Positions 23,679 to 36,640 of a stretch of DNA of 64,000 nt are shown here, piece after piece. This DNA is from Polytrichum commune (Eukaryota; Streptophyta; Polytrichopsida; Polytrichales; Polytrichaceae). Position 1 is the stretch's first letter, and each line of letters opens with the position of its first letter. The stretch spans positions 60,420,533 to 60,484,532 of the forward strand of contig OX485804.1 in the NCBI GenBank assembly GCA_950295325.1, read 5' to 3'. The notes under the pieces were generated by a model. That model did not search any database. It saw nothing but the letters and a program-made list of their open reading frames with translations, and was not told the origin of the DNA. Both the position numbers and the translations under genes were made by a program.

Positions 23679-25187
23679 GATAAAGACTCTTAATCCATGC
23701 AAGTTTTCATTGAGGCATCAACTAAAAATGTAGCCACGATTTTTGATGCCTATGCATCCACACGTGGTCGTTCCAAAATCAAATCAATGTTAAAATTTGT
23801 TATTTGCATTTGGAGCGTGGCTAATGGATGATGTTCATTGTGGTTTCTAAGGCTTGTAACCATAGCGGACAATACTTTATCGTAATTGAAGGAGATTTTG
23901 CCATATTTGATGCATTATTGACTCCTTTGTGCAATGCTAATCATCTTGTGACATGTGAAAGTGTGCCTCATACTATGAACCTCGCATATGATGATGAACC
24001 TATTTGTAAGGTGGTGAAACAATCTCACATTGGTAAGTTTGGCATTGGATTCAATATTAGAGTTACTTGTTGTTCAATATTATATGTTCAATTTTGTATT
24101 GGTCCATGTAGCTATCCAATTATTTTGGCGCCAATAAAAGCATGATAGCATAGGTTTTATCACCTCCCAACTTGATGTTGTTTCCTCCACATATAGAGAA
24201 CATGGCTAAGGTTATGGCGGCTACATCAACACTAATCACACATTGACATTGGCTACTCGTTGAAGATTTCGATGGTTGATTCAATGTCCATGTATAGATG
24301 ACAAGGCAAACGAGGGTAATAAAGAGGATAGTGAGAGAGGGCCAGGCGTTCGTGGCTATTAAGACCACTTCACACACGAGATTGAAAGCTCGTGACCATT
24401 GCATTCTAAGATTTCTCATTGGTAAAAAAAACGACTATCCAAGTTCATCTCGCACTAGAAGATGAAGGCCTAAGGACCCAATGAAATTGTCATGGATGAA
24501 AATGCTACGTGAATTCCTACATGGTAAACTATAGATAATGTTTTATGATGTGTTGCAATGTGCATCAAGCCCACCTCCAAAAGGTAGGCATGACGCAAAT
24601 TTTGGCAGACCATATCAGAGTCAAAAGCCATAGACAGTTGGTAAAACCAATGAATGAGAGCCAAGGGCCCTCAAAATTACATGGTGAAGGCCATTAACTT
24701 GATTGTTAAAGTGGTCGTTATTCTCAACAACCTGGATGGGACATACTCACTTTTCCACAAAGGTCCCATCATGAAATTGATGCTGCATGGATAAAATGTG
24801 GATTAAATTGGAAAGGAGCCAGGGACCTAGCTAAATTGAGCGCAATGCCATTACACCAAAAATAACTTGGTCATGATGTGCCAGTGCCCGGTGTCAGCGG
24901 GAATCGAACCCAAGTCTGGTCCCGGCCATGAAAATTCCTAAAAAGATAACTGTCATTAACCCCCCCCCCTAGCACCCAATGGCAGAGAGCGTAGGAAAAA
25001 ATATTCAGGTTTCCAATCCCCCCTACACATCCTCTTCATTTACTCATTCATCCAAACCTAAAACCATTTCATCCGAGCGGGTTCATATTTTTGGGTTGAG
25101 CCATCCTTCCCTTTGGCAAGGAGGGCCTGTGATTGCCCGGTCCTCCCTCCGCAAAAGAGCACTCCAACTACCGTGTGAAAGATCCGG
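23679..25187. other. Intergenic, no gene seen
   Basis: Only short frames without domains. On the minus strand near 24895-24930 the sequence GGGTTCGATTCCCGCTGACA resembles a tRNA B box and T arm, as in a tRNA-derived SINE, but no complete tRNA is present. A C homopolymer occurs at 24960-24969. Confidence 0.35.
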
Positions 25188-25245
25188 TACCCTATTACCA
25201 ATGTGACGAGGCTTACCCTACACTTTACACATTGGTAATAGGGTA
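25188..25245. repeat. Perfect 18-bp stem-loop
   Basis: TACCCTATTACCAATGTG (25188-25205) is followed after 22 bases by its exact reverse complement (25228-25245). It may be the core of a small foldback element or a transcribed hairpin; no further pairing outside the stem is obvious. Confidence 0.8.
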
Positions 25246-25347
25246 GAATGCCTATCCACCTACCCAAAATTCTTTGTGGGTCCACCACGGTGAATGTTCA
25301 TAATTAACACCTACCGAGGGGGAGGGGAGAAGAAGAGAGCGAGAGTG

Positions 25348-25663
25348 AGGGGCTGATCACACCGGCTAGTTCTGACACCATCTGTCGGCATCTCCGAGTG
25401 TAATAGTGTGAAAAGTAATGGACATACATCTATTTATGAACATAATCCTTAGCAATTTCACGGTTGGAACCGGACAGAAAGTGTGGTGTGATCGGGGCAC
25501 GAGGGGCCGATCACACTAGCTAGTTCCGCCACCGTCCGTCGGCACCTTCGACTGTAAAAATGTGAAAAATGGTGGGCCAACATCTATTTCTGAACATAAT
25601 CCCTAGCAATTTCACAGCTAGAGCTAGATGGAAGGTTTGGTGTGATCGGGGCATGAGGGTGTG
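25348..25663 (+). repeat. Two tandem units of about 157 bp
   Basis: Unit 1 (about 25348-25505) and unit 2 (about 25506-25663) share 'gatcacac', 'gctagttc', 'ccgtcggca', 'aacataatcc', 'agcaatttcac' and 'gtgtgatcggggca'. Divergence is moderate. No coding frame spans them. Confidence 0.75.
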
Positions 25664-26046
25664 GGTGAGGGTGAAAACACTGCTTCTATTTATAGAGCAT
25701 GAGATTGCTATTTAACCAACTTGACCCCTAAATCAAGGCCAAAGATCTCAAAGTACTCTACACCGTTTATGGTATTTGGTGTCATGTGCGTCATAGTGTC
25801 ACTTACCCTATTTTGAGGCGAATGCTAGGTTACACAAATGACCTACAAGTTCATCATTAGTGTCACCTTGTGACACTTGGCGTTCAAGTGCCCATACTAA
25901 TATCTCATGCATGAGTATGCTCTCACACAATAACCTAAAAGTTGACTAAACGTGTACACAAATGACACTCGCACATTGTTATGCTCAAGTATCCCAATAT
26001 GGCACCTCAGTGTCATATTCTTAATCATCTCTCACTAGGAAAAAAT

Positions 26047-26281
26047 ACACTAAAAATTATATATAGTGTCACTTACTATTTGGATTTACACAGTGGCCAT
26101 CATTTCTCCTCACCAATGACGTAATTTTGTATCAAGTAAAGTTGTGAATGTTCTACAATGTCCAAACAACCAATTGAACATTATTTTTGGGTACAATTGA
26201 CAAATATCCAAAAAATAGATACAACATTGCATAATTCCGAACAGTAAGTGACACTAAATATCATATTGGGCATATCGGATG
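26047..26281. mobile_element. MITE copy 1 (ACACTAAATAT family)
   Basis: Begins TACACTAAAAATTATATATAGTGTCACTTACTATT and ends with AGTAAGTGACACTAAATATCATATT, an inverted arrangement of the subterminal box TAGTAAGTGACACTAAATA. The interior matches the copy at 50922-51144 (for example 'ttctacaatgtccaaacaa' against 'ttctataatgtccaaacaa'). The outer right end has decayed. It is non-coding. Confidence 0.7.
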
Positions 26282-26389
26282 TATTTTGTGTCATGTTGGC
26301 AAGGAGACAAACGGTGTAGCGAACTAAGAATTGGGATGAAACCCACAAGTAAGCATATAGAGGGGGCCGGTGCTTTTGACTATTTACCC

Positions 26390-26500
26390 CCTTGGTAAGT
26401 AAGCAAGCAAGTAAGCAAGGAAGGAAGGAAGGAGGTGTTATGAAAGCCAACCACACCCACCCACCCACCACCAGCCCGCCCGCCCGCCCGCGCTCTGCTC
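26390..26500. repeat. Low-complexity GGAA/ACCC/GCCC tract
   Basis: Successive short-period runs (AAGCAAGTAAGC, GGAAGGAAGGAAGG, CCCACCCACC, CCGCCCGCCCGCC). It lies upstream of the phosphatase gene; no other content. Confidence 0.7.
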
Positions 26501-27692
26501 TTCCTCCTCACCTCTGACCCAAGACACCGGCTGTCAGCCCAGGAGGCACTATCTGGTGGAGGCTGCCCCCTCACAACACAAACACTACTGCGGATCAGAG
26601 CTCCTCGAGGGCCCAAATCCCACGTTCAGCAACAAGGGAAAAAAACAAACACACAAAACACAAGCCCAACTTCTCCGCCTCACCGAAATCACCAGAAAAC
26701 GTAACTTCAGTAGAGTACTGTAGGACTTAGAACAAGCGGACTGCAGATTGGAGGAGATCAACAGGAGGAGGAGAAGAAGAAGCCGCCTCGCGAAAGGCCC
26801 GGTCCGGAGGAGAGGAGGAGTGGAGGTGGAGGAGGAGGAGGAGGAGGAGGAGGAGGAAGGAGAAGTTAACGACGTTTTAGTAAGTAACTGGGCCCCAGCT
26901 GAGCCGGACCGGCAGAGGAACAAGCGCCGAAGCCGCAGCTGGGGAGGAGTCTTCTAACTTTGTAGTTAATAGTACCCGAGTCGCCAATGCGCGTTTTTTT
27001 TCTTCTTCTTCCTCCCTTCCCCCTTCCGTTGTCTTTCTTCCTCCTGCTTCAGTTTTCTGCTTCTGTTTCGCCTCTTCTCCTCTCTTCCCTCTGCTCTTGT
27101 AGTTCCTGGACTCGCCCCAGATCTGCTGCTGCGTCCCTTGTTATCCTTGCTGTTACGGAGTTGCACTCACCTCGATGTGCAAGTGCCTACTTAGTATAGA
27201 TGTTACCATCATGTGGGAGCAGGGGGACTAGGACAGAGACTACAGGGTAGAGTAGCAGCAGCAGCAGCAGCAGCGTCTGGGGAGGTTCCTTCGTAGCTAC
27301 TGTAGTAGTTGGGGAGGGTCACAATGACAGCTTCGGGTATGTGTGCTGCTGCCTGCCTGGATCTGTGGAGGTAGCAAGCCAGCGGGAGCAAGTTGGAGGT
27401 GACAGCATTGGATTGACTTGACTTCCGGCAGCTTTGGCGACAGGTATAGTAGAGTACTTTGGCCTCAACTTCTCAAGTTATTTACTTGCATCATCCAAGC
27501 GGGGTGGGCATCGCATGGCATGGCATAGGCATGAGCACGGGGATGTGAAGTGAAGGGTAGGGATGGTGTTGGAGGTGAAAAATGATCAGGAAGTAGGACA
27601 GACGGAGTTCTGCTGGGGTCGATTTGGGTTGGATGATGTGAGCAAGGGTTGTGGTTGCTGGGTTTGGGGAATTTGTTGAGCGCAACGGGGTT

Positions 27693-27745
<53 letters not shown>

Positions 27746-28268
27746 TGTGGATCCTTGTGCCTGAGTTTGGGGTGACGTTGGGATGGGTAGCGTTCAGCCG
27801 GAAGTGAAGGCTCCTTCCTAGGGTTTGAAGCAGGTGAAAATGTATGGAGAGAGAGAGAGAGAGCAATGCGACATAGGTGTGTGGTTCTAAGGAGAGGGGG
27901 AGGAGCGCATCAATGCACATAGGCAAGGCCTGCTCTTTATATTCTCCTTCCAAACCAGGAAAGATGGAATGCGCAAGATTAAACGAGACAGATCTAGTAG
28001 CCAGCGGATATAAGTGGATGGATGGAGGGGGAGGGTTTGACTTATGACCAAATGTCTCCGGCATTTTGTGTCAGAGTCCTTTCTCGAGTTGGAAATGATT
28101 TTCCAGGCGTCCGAGTAGAAAGGACAAGGGTGACTGAAATGTAAGCCTGAATGCATATCCTGACATGTTGTTGGCAATGCAGCGAGCAGGGTGGTGAGAT
28201 GTTTGGGAATGCAAGTAGCATGGGGTTACCATCAGAGTGAGTTTTGAAACAAAAAGGGGAGCTGCAGC
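26501..28268 (+). promoter_or_regulatory. PP2C gene 5' region with purine/pyrimidine tracts and GA microsatellite
   Basis: Contains a GGA/GAG purine tract (about 26803-26860), a CT-rich tract (26993-27110) of the kind often found near plant transcription starts and leaders, CAG repeats (27257-27276) and a long GA dinucleotide run (about 27694-27742). A plausible leader intron runs from the GT after 27441 (gcgacag|gtatag) to the AG before 28267 (gctgcag|c), directly before the start codon; this is inference. Long minus-strand frames here come from the tracts and are not genes. Confidence 0.4.
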
Positions 28269-31200
28269 ATGGGCTCAAGAGAGAACGGAAGGCCCAGACG
28301 ACCCCATTCTAATGGGGTCGTTGCGCCAAGCGGTCAAAGTCGGCCCCCTCCGGCCATGGTTCCGTTGGCGGCTTTGCTGGCGTATGAGCTGAAAAATGAT
28401 ATTGTGGAGAACCCATTACTACGGTGTGGATTGGCACTGCAGCCACGGAAGGGAGAGGATTTTGCATTGGTGAAAACAGACTGCCAACGAATACCTGGGG
28501 ATGGCTCCTCGACGTTTGCTGTATTTGGGGTAGGTCAACCTTTCTCACACCATGCAGAGAGAGAATGTGTTTGAGAATATTCAGAGAATTGTAGGCAAGC
28601 AGAGTGCACTCTGAGATTGATCAGAGCACCGAGGTTCTGCTTCTGCTAACAGAACAGTCTTTATTACACCTTGCACCAAATGTGGGAGGATTCATATCTT
28701 GATTGAATTGGTCATTCATGCCTAACAACTCAGGAACTCAATGATCATCTTTCCACGCAAAATGTTTTTGCAAGAAGCTTTGGGTCTACTTCTGAGGGTT
28801 TGCCGAAAACTCTGTAAATTCATTCCCTCACATGTGAATGCTTCCCCTGCTACTGATTTTGTAAGCTCTCTGCATTGTGCTCTAGATATTTGATGGACAC
28901 AATGGCTCAGCCGCAGCAATTTACACAAAAGAGAATCTGTTGAATGATGTGATGAGTGCCCTGTCTCCTCGACTTAAGAGGGATGATTGGTTGTCAGCAC
29001 TTCCGCGAGCACTGGTAGCAGGATTTGTGAAAACTGATAAGGAGTTCCAAGCGAAAGGTAGGTTTTTTGACATGGAGAAAGTGGCTCCTTTTGGTTCACT
29101 CTCTTGACATTGTTTCACTTGCAATCTATTTCGCACCAAGAAACTGAAGGCATGCTTTGGTGTGTTGCCAGAACAAACTTCAGGAACGACTGTCACCTTC
29201 GTGGTGATTGATGGGTGGACCATAACTGTGGCGTCTGTTGGGGACTCAAAATGTGTCTTGGATTCACAAGGTGTTGTATCAGATCTTACGGTGGACCACA
29301 GATTGGATTGCAATGAGGAGGAGTATGGCTACAAACTACCCGACCCAGTTTCCGTGATTTTATTTGTTTAAATTTTGGGTGTGTTTGGCATCATATAGTT
29401 GTCGTTGGTGCATCTGCTCTGGCCACAGCTTTGTGACAACTACCAATGCCATTTCAAAGCAAGACTATTACACACATGCATTTGAAACTGCCCTACCATT
29501 TTTTGGTACCTTCTTCAAGCAAAATGGAGTCTTCCACTTCAGGTTGAATTCCAGGCTGAATTTGGATTCTTGGGAGAAGTCCTGGGTGAATCGGCTTAGC
29601 AGTTGTCATGAGGCTGTGGTCTCCTTCTTCTTCTTCTTTCAAAATTTTAATATATCTTTGATATGTTGCCATGTTCTGATGATTATTCACTGTGTCATTA
29701 TTATATGTTCTGAAGCATGAACTGTCTTACAGGAGAGAGCGTGTGAGAGCAGCTGGGGGTGAAGTTGGGAGGCTTAATATTGTGGGTGGTGCAGAGGTAC
29801 TGTCTGAAATGTCTTCCTCACATTAATGACCAATAAATTGTGACGCTCATCTCCAGAATGCAGTGAATGTCTACTTGACTAATCACTTGTTTCATTAATA
29901 TTGTTACTTCTCAGAATCCTGAGAAATTGATTTTTAAGTGTTTCTATATGGAAGGATCTGATTGATGGACATGTTCTTGAACCCTCTTATTTTTATATGC
30001 AGATTGGGCCTCTGAGAGTGTGGCCAGGTGGGTTGTGCCTTTCTAGATCCATTGGAGACATGGATGTTGGGGAATTCATTGTGCCTGTGCCTCATGTAAA
30101 GCAAATCAAGGTGAACCACTACCTTTAGGTCCCGACCTAAACATTAGTCCAATTGTTTTGCTTTATGGTTTTTGAGTGACTTGGAAATTTCAAATAAGGT
30201 TATCTTGCTGCAGGCCATCTGGATCTCACAAGAGGACTAGGTATAATCTGTAGGAGTATGCTGGACTGTTTTTTTTCCTCAGCTGTCACTTCCCTATCTG
30301 CAAGGTTCATCAACTTATGGCAAGGCTCAGCACTGCTTGTCCTGTAACCAGATTTTGATGTGCAGTTATCAAATGCTGGAGGAAGGCTCATTATTGCCTC
30401 AGATGGAGTTTGGGATGCTCTGACTTCAGATAAGGCTGCAAAGTGCTGTCGAGGTTTGCTGCAACCAGATGTCGCAGCAAAACACATTGTCAAGGTTAGG
30501 ACTGATTTCGGTGGCAAACATCAGCCTAATCTTCATCGCCTTTCAGATCAATTGCTTGAGTTTCAGGGATATGTGTATGCTGAATACACAACTGAGTGCT
30601 TATTAATAAGAACTACGCACCTGCTTAAGAAATATTGTTCTTGAAGGTTAAAACAAAACTAGTCAATTGTTTGTGTTAACACTATTGTTATATGTATATA
30701 TTCGAATACGGCGAAGGCATATTTTCTTGTCCGACATAGTAAATATCAGTGTAGAAGTTTTGAGCTGGTTGGAGAGCTGTGGAGTCCATCTACATCTATA
30801 TCTACCTACACTAAACAGTCCTATTAGTGTTGGCCTCACTAATTCTCCAGAACTCACGTTAATTTTCAACCCATGCCAAATCTATAGTTTAATATTAGTG
30901 TGGGCTGCATTAATTGTTTTATAGGAAAAAAGTGCAAGTCGCTAGTTTGTTGTATGCAACTTATGTTATTGAACTAATATTAGAGTGTTGGTGAATAATC
31001 TCCGTGAACATTTAGAGGAAGTGGTGGTTTCTTGGGCTGACATTATTTCCACCCTGACTAGGCAATTAGGTTGGCCAGATTGATTATTTCCACATTAATT
31101 TTCCACCCAATCTAACAGGACTATTTAGTGTGCTTGTTCTTTGTACACGTGTCTCAATGTTTTGTCAATTAACCAATGTGATGTTAATGAACCCTGACTA

Positions 31201-32189
31201 TATTGCAGGAGACATTGAGGACTCGAGGTCTAAGGGATGATACAACATGTTTAGTGGTGGACTTGGTCCCACCAACTCGAGATGTACCTCCTCCAGTGAT
31301 AAAAAAGAAGAGCACAATTTACAGGATGTTCCACTGGAAACAGAAGCAATCTCCACCACCGGAGCCAGCATATACTGGGGTGCCAGTTATGGAGGAGCTT
31401 TTTGAGGAAGGCTCGGCAATGCTTGCAGACAGGTGTGTATATTTTCTTTCTCCTTCCCTGTTTAGTGAAGGATTTCCCTGCAGAACACCTCTCACTGCTC
31501 AATGTGCTTGAACAGTGGCAATCTCTTTTGGCCATGTTTAGGTGGTCTTTGATATCTTGCCCACCATCTTCCCTCAGTATCAAAATAACTCGGGGGGCTG
31601 GAACATAGCATTCTCAAGCATGTGTGAGGATGTTCTCTGTCTATTTTAGTTACAAAAACAAAATTTTAAGAATCAAGGTCCTTGAGTACATGCATGAATG
31701 CTGAGCATAGTCAAGTGGCAAGCTCTTGTTAGCCGACATGTTTCCTATCTATCTTTGGACACATTCTTTTTGCATCTACCAAGATTCAATTGAAGATGTG
31801 TGTCCCCAATGGAATCATATTGAGGTTATTCAGATTATCTAGGAAATATTCCAGTTGCAAGGGAACTGAAATAGGCTATGTAAGAATGTTATAAAGTTTC
31901 AAAGTTTTGTTCAAGGATGTTCTGGGCACCTTGTGTAATTGCAAACACTTGTGGGTAATAATCCTGCAGGTTGGGGCCTGAAGCGTCGCACAATGGAGGG
32001 AACGGCATGTTCTTGTGTGCTATTTGTCAGTGTGATATCGAAGCAAGTGATGGCATCTCGGTGCATGCAGGATCTTTTTTCTCTGCGAAGTCAAGACCTC
32101 TTTCCGGTCCATTTCTATGTGTGACCTGTAAGTGGAAACAGGATGCCATGGAAGGCAAACAGTCTCGGGCGGCGGGTGCCTCAGGTTAA
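28269..32189 (+). CDS. PP2C-family Ser/Thr protein phosphatase with C-terminal cysteine-pair domain, 8 exons, 442 aa
   Basis: Coding exons: 28269-28529, 28886-29057, 29172-29322, 29733-29796, 30003-30110, 30366-30494, 31209-31432, 31970-32189. All introns are GT-AG and every junction keeps frame. PP2Cs are metal-dependent Ser/Thr phosphatases. Metal-site motifs: KGEDF (D64), FGIFDGHNG (D90), the usual SGTT and SVGDSK segments, a WPGGLCLSRSIGD segment, SDGVWD, and GLRDDTT (canonical RDN becomes RDD). After the catalytic domain come a proline/lysine linker, the acidic MEELFEEGSAML and a Cys-rich tail (CAIC ... CVTC ... KQDAMEGK), probably zinc-binding. Length and tail match the plant subgroup of Arabidopsis At1g47380 (about 428 aa, from memory). 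The 30-residue N-terminus is Arg/Pro-rich. The ATG is the first in the exon; no broken motif, so probably active. Confidence 0.93.
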
Positions 32190-33324
32190 AATTTGAATCT
32201 CATCATCCACTTGTCTTTGGTATGGAATGGAAAATCATCGTCACAATCTTGGTAGTAGCCTGCCCCCCTCAGAAAGTGGCACTCCTTGAAAAGGAAGTAT
32301 TTATTTTTGCCACCTGGAGGAGAAAGCAAGAACCTCATCATGCTCCCAAGAGTTGGAGTGCATTACCTATGACAAACACGGGCATGGAATGTAAAGAAGA
32401 ACTGGTGCAGTGAAGAAAGAGTTGGGAGGTTTAAATTTGTTCGAATGAACGTGTTTGAAGCCAAGACTTGGTTTTATGGAAATTCCCTATAGCAAAAGGC
32501 TGTTTGGTTCTGGCGCCCCTGGGCACATGTCACAAGTAGACAAGTTCAAGCCTGGAAGTTGTAAGCATACATACAGCAGGTAATTAAATTATAGGCTAGG
32601 TAGACTCACAGCACAAATTACATTAGTAGGAGCTGTTTTATTCATGAATAAAGAACTGGGTTGTTGGTTTTTTCCCACTCAGCCACTGTGCACATCATAC
32701 ACTTGGTAGTGAAGCCATCCTCTTGGGATTTCTCAGCAATCAGTTTGTAGAACTTAATCCTCCACAACTAAGAGTTTTTGCAACAAAGAAATGTATATAA
32801 GGTCTGTGGGTGTTTTTTGGCTCCTTTTAATATATGTTCTACAACATCTACCATTAGATTTACACAACGAAACTTGTGTTGCATCAGCAAATCTACGATG
32901 AAGCATTAGCAAAAATCGAATTTTAAAATCAGACTTTCCCTGATTTAGTTATGGTTATTGGATGTGCATGTTGGCTGATTTCCACCCAATTGTGTTCACT
33001 TTTGATTGTGGAGTAGTTAGTAATTTTTGAAGATAGAATCCAATCTCTTTGAAACATGTTTCTTTATGGTGTTTGGTCTTTCATTCTCACCTAACCACAC
33101 CAATCAAATAGAGATGTCCAATGAAGACAAGTAACCAAATAACGCCTGCATACTTTTTGAACAGAAACCCTCAGAAACTGGAGCGCCTCTTCATTCACAA
33201 AAATAGAGGCTAAAAGTGTGAAGGCTATGCTCCTATAATCTATGGATTTTTGTATATTTCTCAGTTTGCAGCTTGTAGCTATGTCACAAGCATCTTTACT
33301 AAGTTATCAATTATCTATTATCAC
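32190..33324. other. Phosphatase 3' region and intergenic, no gene seen
   Basis: Probably includes the phosphatase 3' untranslated sequence. Around 33040-33150 the text ('ccaatctctttgaaacatgtttctt', 'aaatagagatgtccaatgaag') belongs to the dispersed repeat family seen at 38.3, 45, 50 and 52.5 kb. Confidence 0.4.
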
Positions 33325-34308
33325 TCACATGTGATCCTTTGATCTGAAACGACGGTTATTAAATTTCCTTGGTTGATCATTGATGACTTGGAACCATTCT
33401 CCGATTTCGTTGATGACATCCACAGGGTCTGCTTTTTCTTCAAACTCACAATCCCATGGAACAGATTGGACAAAGCGACTGCCATCACTATGTACACCTA
33501 TCTCCATCAACGCATTTACGACAAGCTTGTAAAGGTCTTCACCCATGGCTTCATGCATGGTCACCAACAATTTGTCATCTTCACAAAGACTCCGCTCGAG
33601 CACTCCGTCAACGTACTCCAATTTCAAAGGCTGCCAATTCTTGTCAAGAATTTTCTGGGTCCAATATTCAAACGACAAAGAGCATTCTTCTTCCATACTT
33701 TTTGTGTGTTTGTAGTGTTCACAATATGCAAGCCACCATGCATCTTCATCAATGCTTCCAAGTTTTCTCACACCGTATCGACTGCTTGTGGCCTTCAACA
33801 CTGGTAATATCTTTTGTAATTTTATAATCTACAAGGAGTGACAACAATCATTCAATCAGTTACTTAGTATGCAGTTCTTATCTCCGTTACAATTTGAATC
33901 TCCTCTCCAAATTGTAATGCCTTATGTTTTCAAGCATTGTTTGAAATTTAAATACACATAGTGATGATGGATGGTTACCGTCATAATGCTGTCATCGATG
34001 TCCTTACGAAACTCTGTGTGTTTAGAATCTTGTGTTTTTATGTGCTCCTGATTTATATGGTCGTTAATTTCAAGTTGTTTATTGATCTTGTCCTTGATCT
34101 TGATTTTGCTTTGAAGCTCCCTATTCTGGTTCATAAGCCATAGTGTCTCCTTCCTCAAATGCTCCTTCTCCGACTTTAATAACAAAATTTCTTCTTCTTT
34201 CTCCAACAATTGTGTTTCAATAGTTGTCCTTGATGGTCTTGCTTTCATGCGTGGACGTAAACGTAGAATCCAACCCATACCTAGTAGCCAAAGCTTTCCA
34301 AAGCTCAT
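33325..34308 (-). pseudogene. XH-domain protein fragment (FDM/IDN2-like), coiled coil plus XH
   Basis: Minus strand. The 34308-33970 frame gives a coiled coil (TIETQLLEKEEEILLLKSEK and following heptads). 33800-33325 gives an XH domain: GVRKLGSIDEDAW, then NWQPLKLEYVDG, EDDKLL, GEDLYKLVVNALMEI, and a D-G-S-R-F-V-Q-S-V-P-W-D-C-E-F-E-E-K-A-D pattern ending in WFQVI. XH domains close the plant FDM/IDN2 proteins, which bind double-stranded RNA through an XS domain and act in RNA-directed DNA methylation with coiled-coil dimerisation. A GT donor at ACG|GTAACC (near 33982) and an AG acceptor (ttgaag|GCC near 33792) would join the two in frame. No XS domain or zinc finger was found upstream, so this is a 3' gene fragment or the end of a gene with long upstream introns. 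The frames themselves are uninterrupted. Confidence 0.7.
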
Positions 34309-36250
34309 ACGATGTGTACAATGATCTCAATGGAATTTAGATGCCTCTAATGAACATCTCAAGTTTTTCAAAAGATTCAAGTTTGGAAATTTATGTATTA
34401 AATTGTTTTTGTTTTGTTTGAATCTCTGAGATCTTTTGATCTATTAAGCCTCGATGGACTCTGCCATCAATGACCTTGAAAACCCTTGGATGAAGAGGGG
34501 TGCAGTGCGGCAACCACATAGCATTTAATCATAGATTAAGAAGATATCAAGATTTTAAAGATTTTTTGGAAGTCATACACATATAAACATATATACGATC
34601 TACTGTTTGCTGCAAAACTCTTATAGTATTAAATCCCCTTCTTTTCTATCACTAGACTATGACTTGAAATATAATGCTTACAAGTTAAGTGTTATTTTTG
34701 AGAACTTCAGCTAAAACTTGATGTTGTCCTATATTTTCATTGAAATATCATCAATCTTTTTTATTTCATTTATTTTTCTTTTGAAATATCATTGGTTGTT
34801 TATTATAAAAACTAGTTTGGCATGTATTGATTCGGCACATGCCCCATATGAATGAAGATTTGGTGCTATTTGAAGACTACCCTACATTCGAATTATTATT
34901 TATTATTATTATTTGATTTTTGATTTTTTTCAGGAAGATATTTTAATTTTTCCAAATTATAAATGTGAACTTTATTCATCTAATGATATCAAGTAATTTT
35001 TTAAGTGATCAAGCATCTATAGTATGTGCAAATCACATGGATAAAAAATTATGTAGGTGTCACAGAGCACATACAAAACAATAACTGAGGATACCAACTT
35101 GCTTTTAAACAATTCACAACATCAATGCACATATCCATAATGTCCTAGCTTTCAATATCTTCAAGTGTTGTATGAAGTGTTTTGAGTACATTGAAAAATC
35201 TAGGTCCACGTATTCAAAATTTTGGATGTTCTAAAGGAGGTGCCTTAGCCATCTGACTCAACATTCAATATTGGGCAAAAACCATGCTCAATTAGACATG
35301 TGCCACGTACACTAATACAATGCTTGTTGAATTTGCCCTTGACTTGCCTCCACGCCACGACTTAAAAATCTTTTCTCTTGGCATGTGCATGTTATACTTG
35401 TAAATCAATGGTAGGGAGAATGAAGTGACATCTAAGTATATATATGGACAAACCACTTCTCCAAAAATACTAAGGGATGTGCACTTGTGGGGACAAAAAC
35501 ATCAAACAACAAAAACAAAAGCAACAACATAATAACTACGACTTCAAACGTGTGTATTCCATGTTCGCCAACCACCATATTTGTGTAGTTTTGCTATTCA
35601 TTGTACATCATATTGGCGACTGGAGTTGTTCCAAATTCATGTATAAATCCAAATACACCTAAATCCTAGTTGAGGATTTGCATTTGTTTACTAGGAGTAA
35701 TAACAGGAAATTGCATTTCTTGAGTAGGGAAACAAATTCTAAGGAGGATGCAATTTTTATTTATTTTTTGAATATGAAACTTGCTACAAATTTTGAAGCA
35801 GTAAAGTTAGGGTAACACATAGTCAATCTATAGATTACCTCAAAACTGCTCATTTAAGTTCTAATGCTTGTCTACAATAGTTATTAAAACTCTTATGAGG
35901 GTAATCAATCACAAGCCATCACCACATAAACCTTAACTACGTTTGCCTGGAAATAATAGATCTCATCCATGTCGGCATTACATGACCCTAATGAACGGTT
36001 AAACGGACCTAGTTGACTATGGATGCCTCGACCTTTACATGTAGGAATATAAGTGGGCACTCTGATGTCACAAAGAAGTACAAAATAAAAAACTAATAAC
36101 CATCTTTTTTCATTGATACTTATATGTGTAACTTACTTAAATAGGAAACATAATACACATGAATGATATACTACAAATCGTATTCTACACAGTAGTCTTA
36201 TGTATAATTTACAATTTACATTTGCTACAATGAAAATTAAACTAAGTTTT
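34309..36250. other. AT-rich intergenic, no gene seen
   Basis: No XS domain, transposon or RNA motif could be recognised. The 61-codon frame at 35477-35662 begins at GTG and shows no domain. Confidence 0.3.
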
Positions 36251-36399
36251 ATTACATGGAAATCATATATATATATATATAATTATAATCAAACACAAAT
36301 CGTGTGGGCCACAAATTTAGTAACGTTCATAATTTGGGCAATTCAAATGAAACTTTGGCCGGTCAACGCTAACTCTTAAAAGGTGGGTCAACCTTTGGT

Positions 36400-36640
36400 T
36401 GGTTGTAACTAGGTGGCGTTGCGGTGAGATCCTCTAGCTAGCATGTTGGTTGGTTAAACGCAACTAACTCATATTATTAGCGGATTCTCTTAACTAGATG
36501 GTGTGGGCGATTTGACCATGATTTTAGTTAGCTAGCATTTTGGGTAAGTAATCTTCATTGACTCATGAATTGTTAGGTTATTCCCTTAACTAGGTGGTGC
36601 AGGTGAACCCTTGTAACCAATATTTTCTTAAGTATGGTTA
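36400..36640 (+). repeat. Three degenerate tandem units of about 90-100 bp
   Basis: The phrase TAACTAGGTGGCG / TTAACTAGATGGTG / TTAACTAGGTGGTG recurs near 36407, 36489 and 36586, each preceded by 'gttggttgg' or 'ttagcta..' type sequence. An AT microsatellite lies just upstream at 36268-36283. Non-coding. Confidence 0.55.

Noticed and set aside
23828-24145. 105-codon plus-strand frame
   Set aside because: No recognisable motif, and composition is like the surrounding non-coding DNA.
24890-24935. tRNA gene
   Set aside because: Only a B-box-like segment is present; no acceptor stem or A box can be placed.
26585-26923. 112-codon minus-strand frame with poly-Ser
   Set aside because: It reflects the GGA trinucleotide tract; no start context or domain.
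27465-28064. 199-codon minus-strand frame
   Set aside because: It is created by the GA/CT microsatellite (Ser-Leu repeat) in the phosphatase 5' region.
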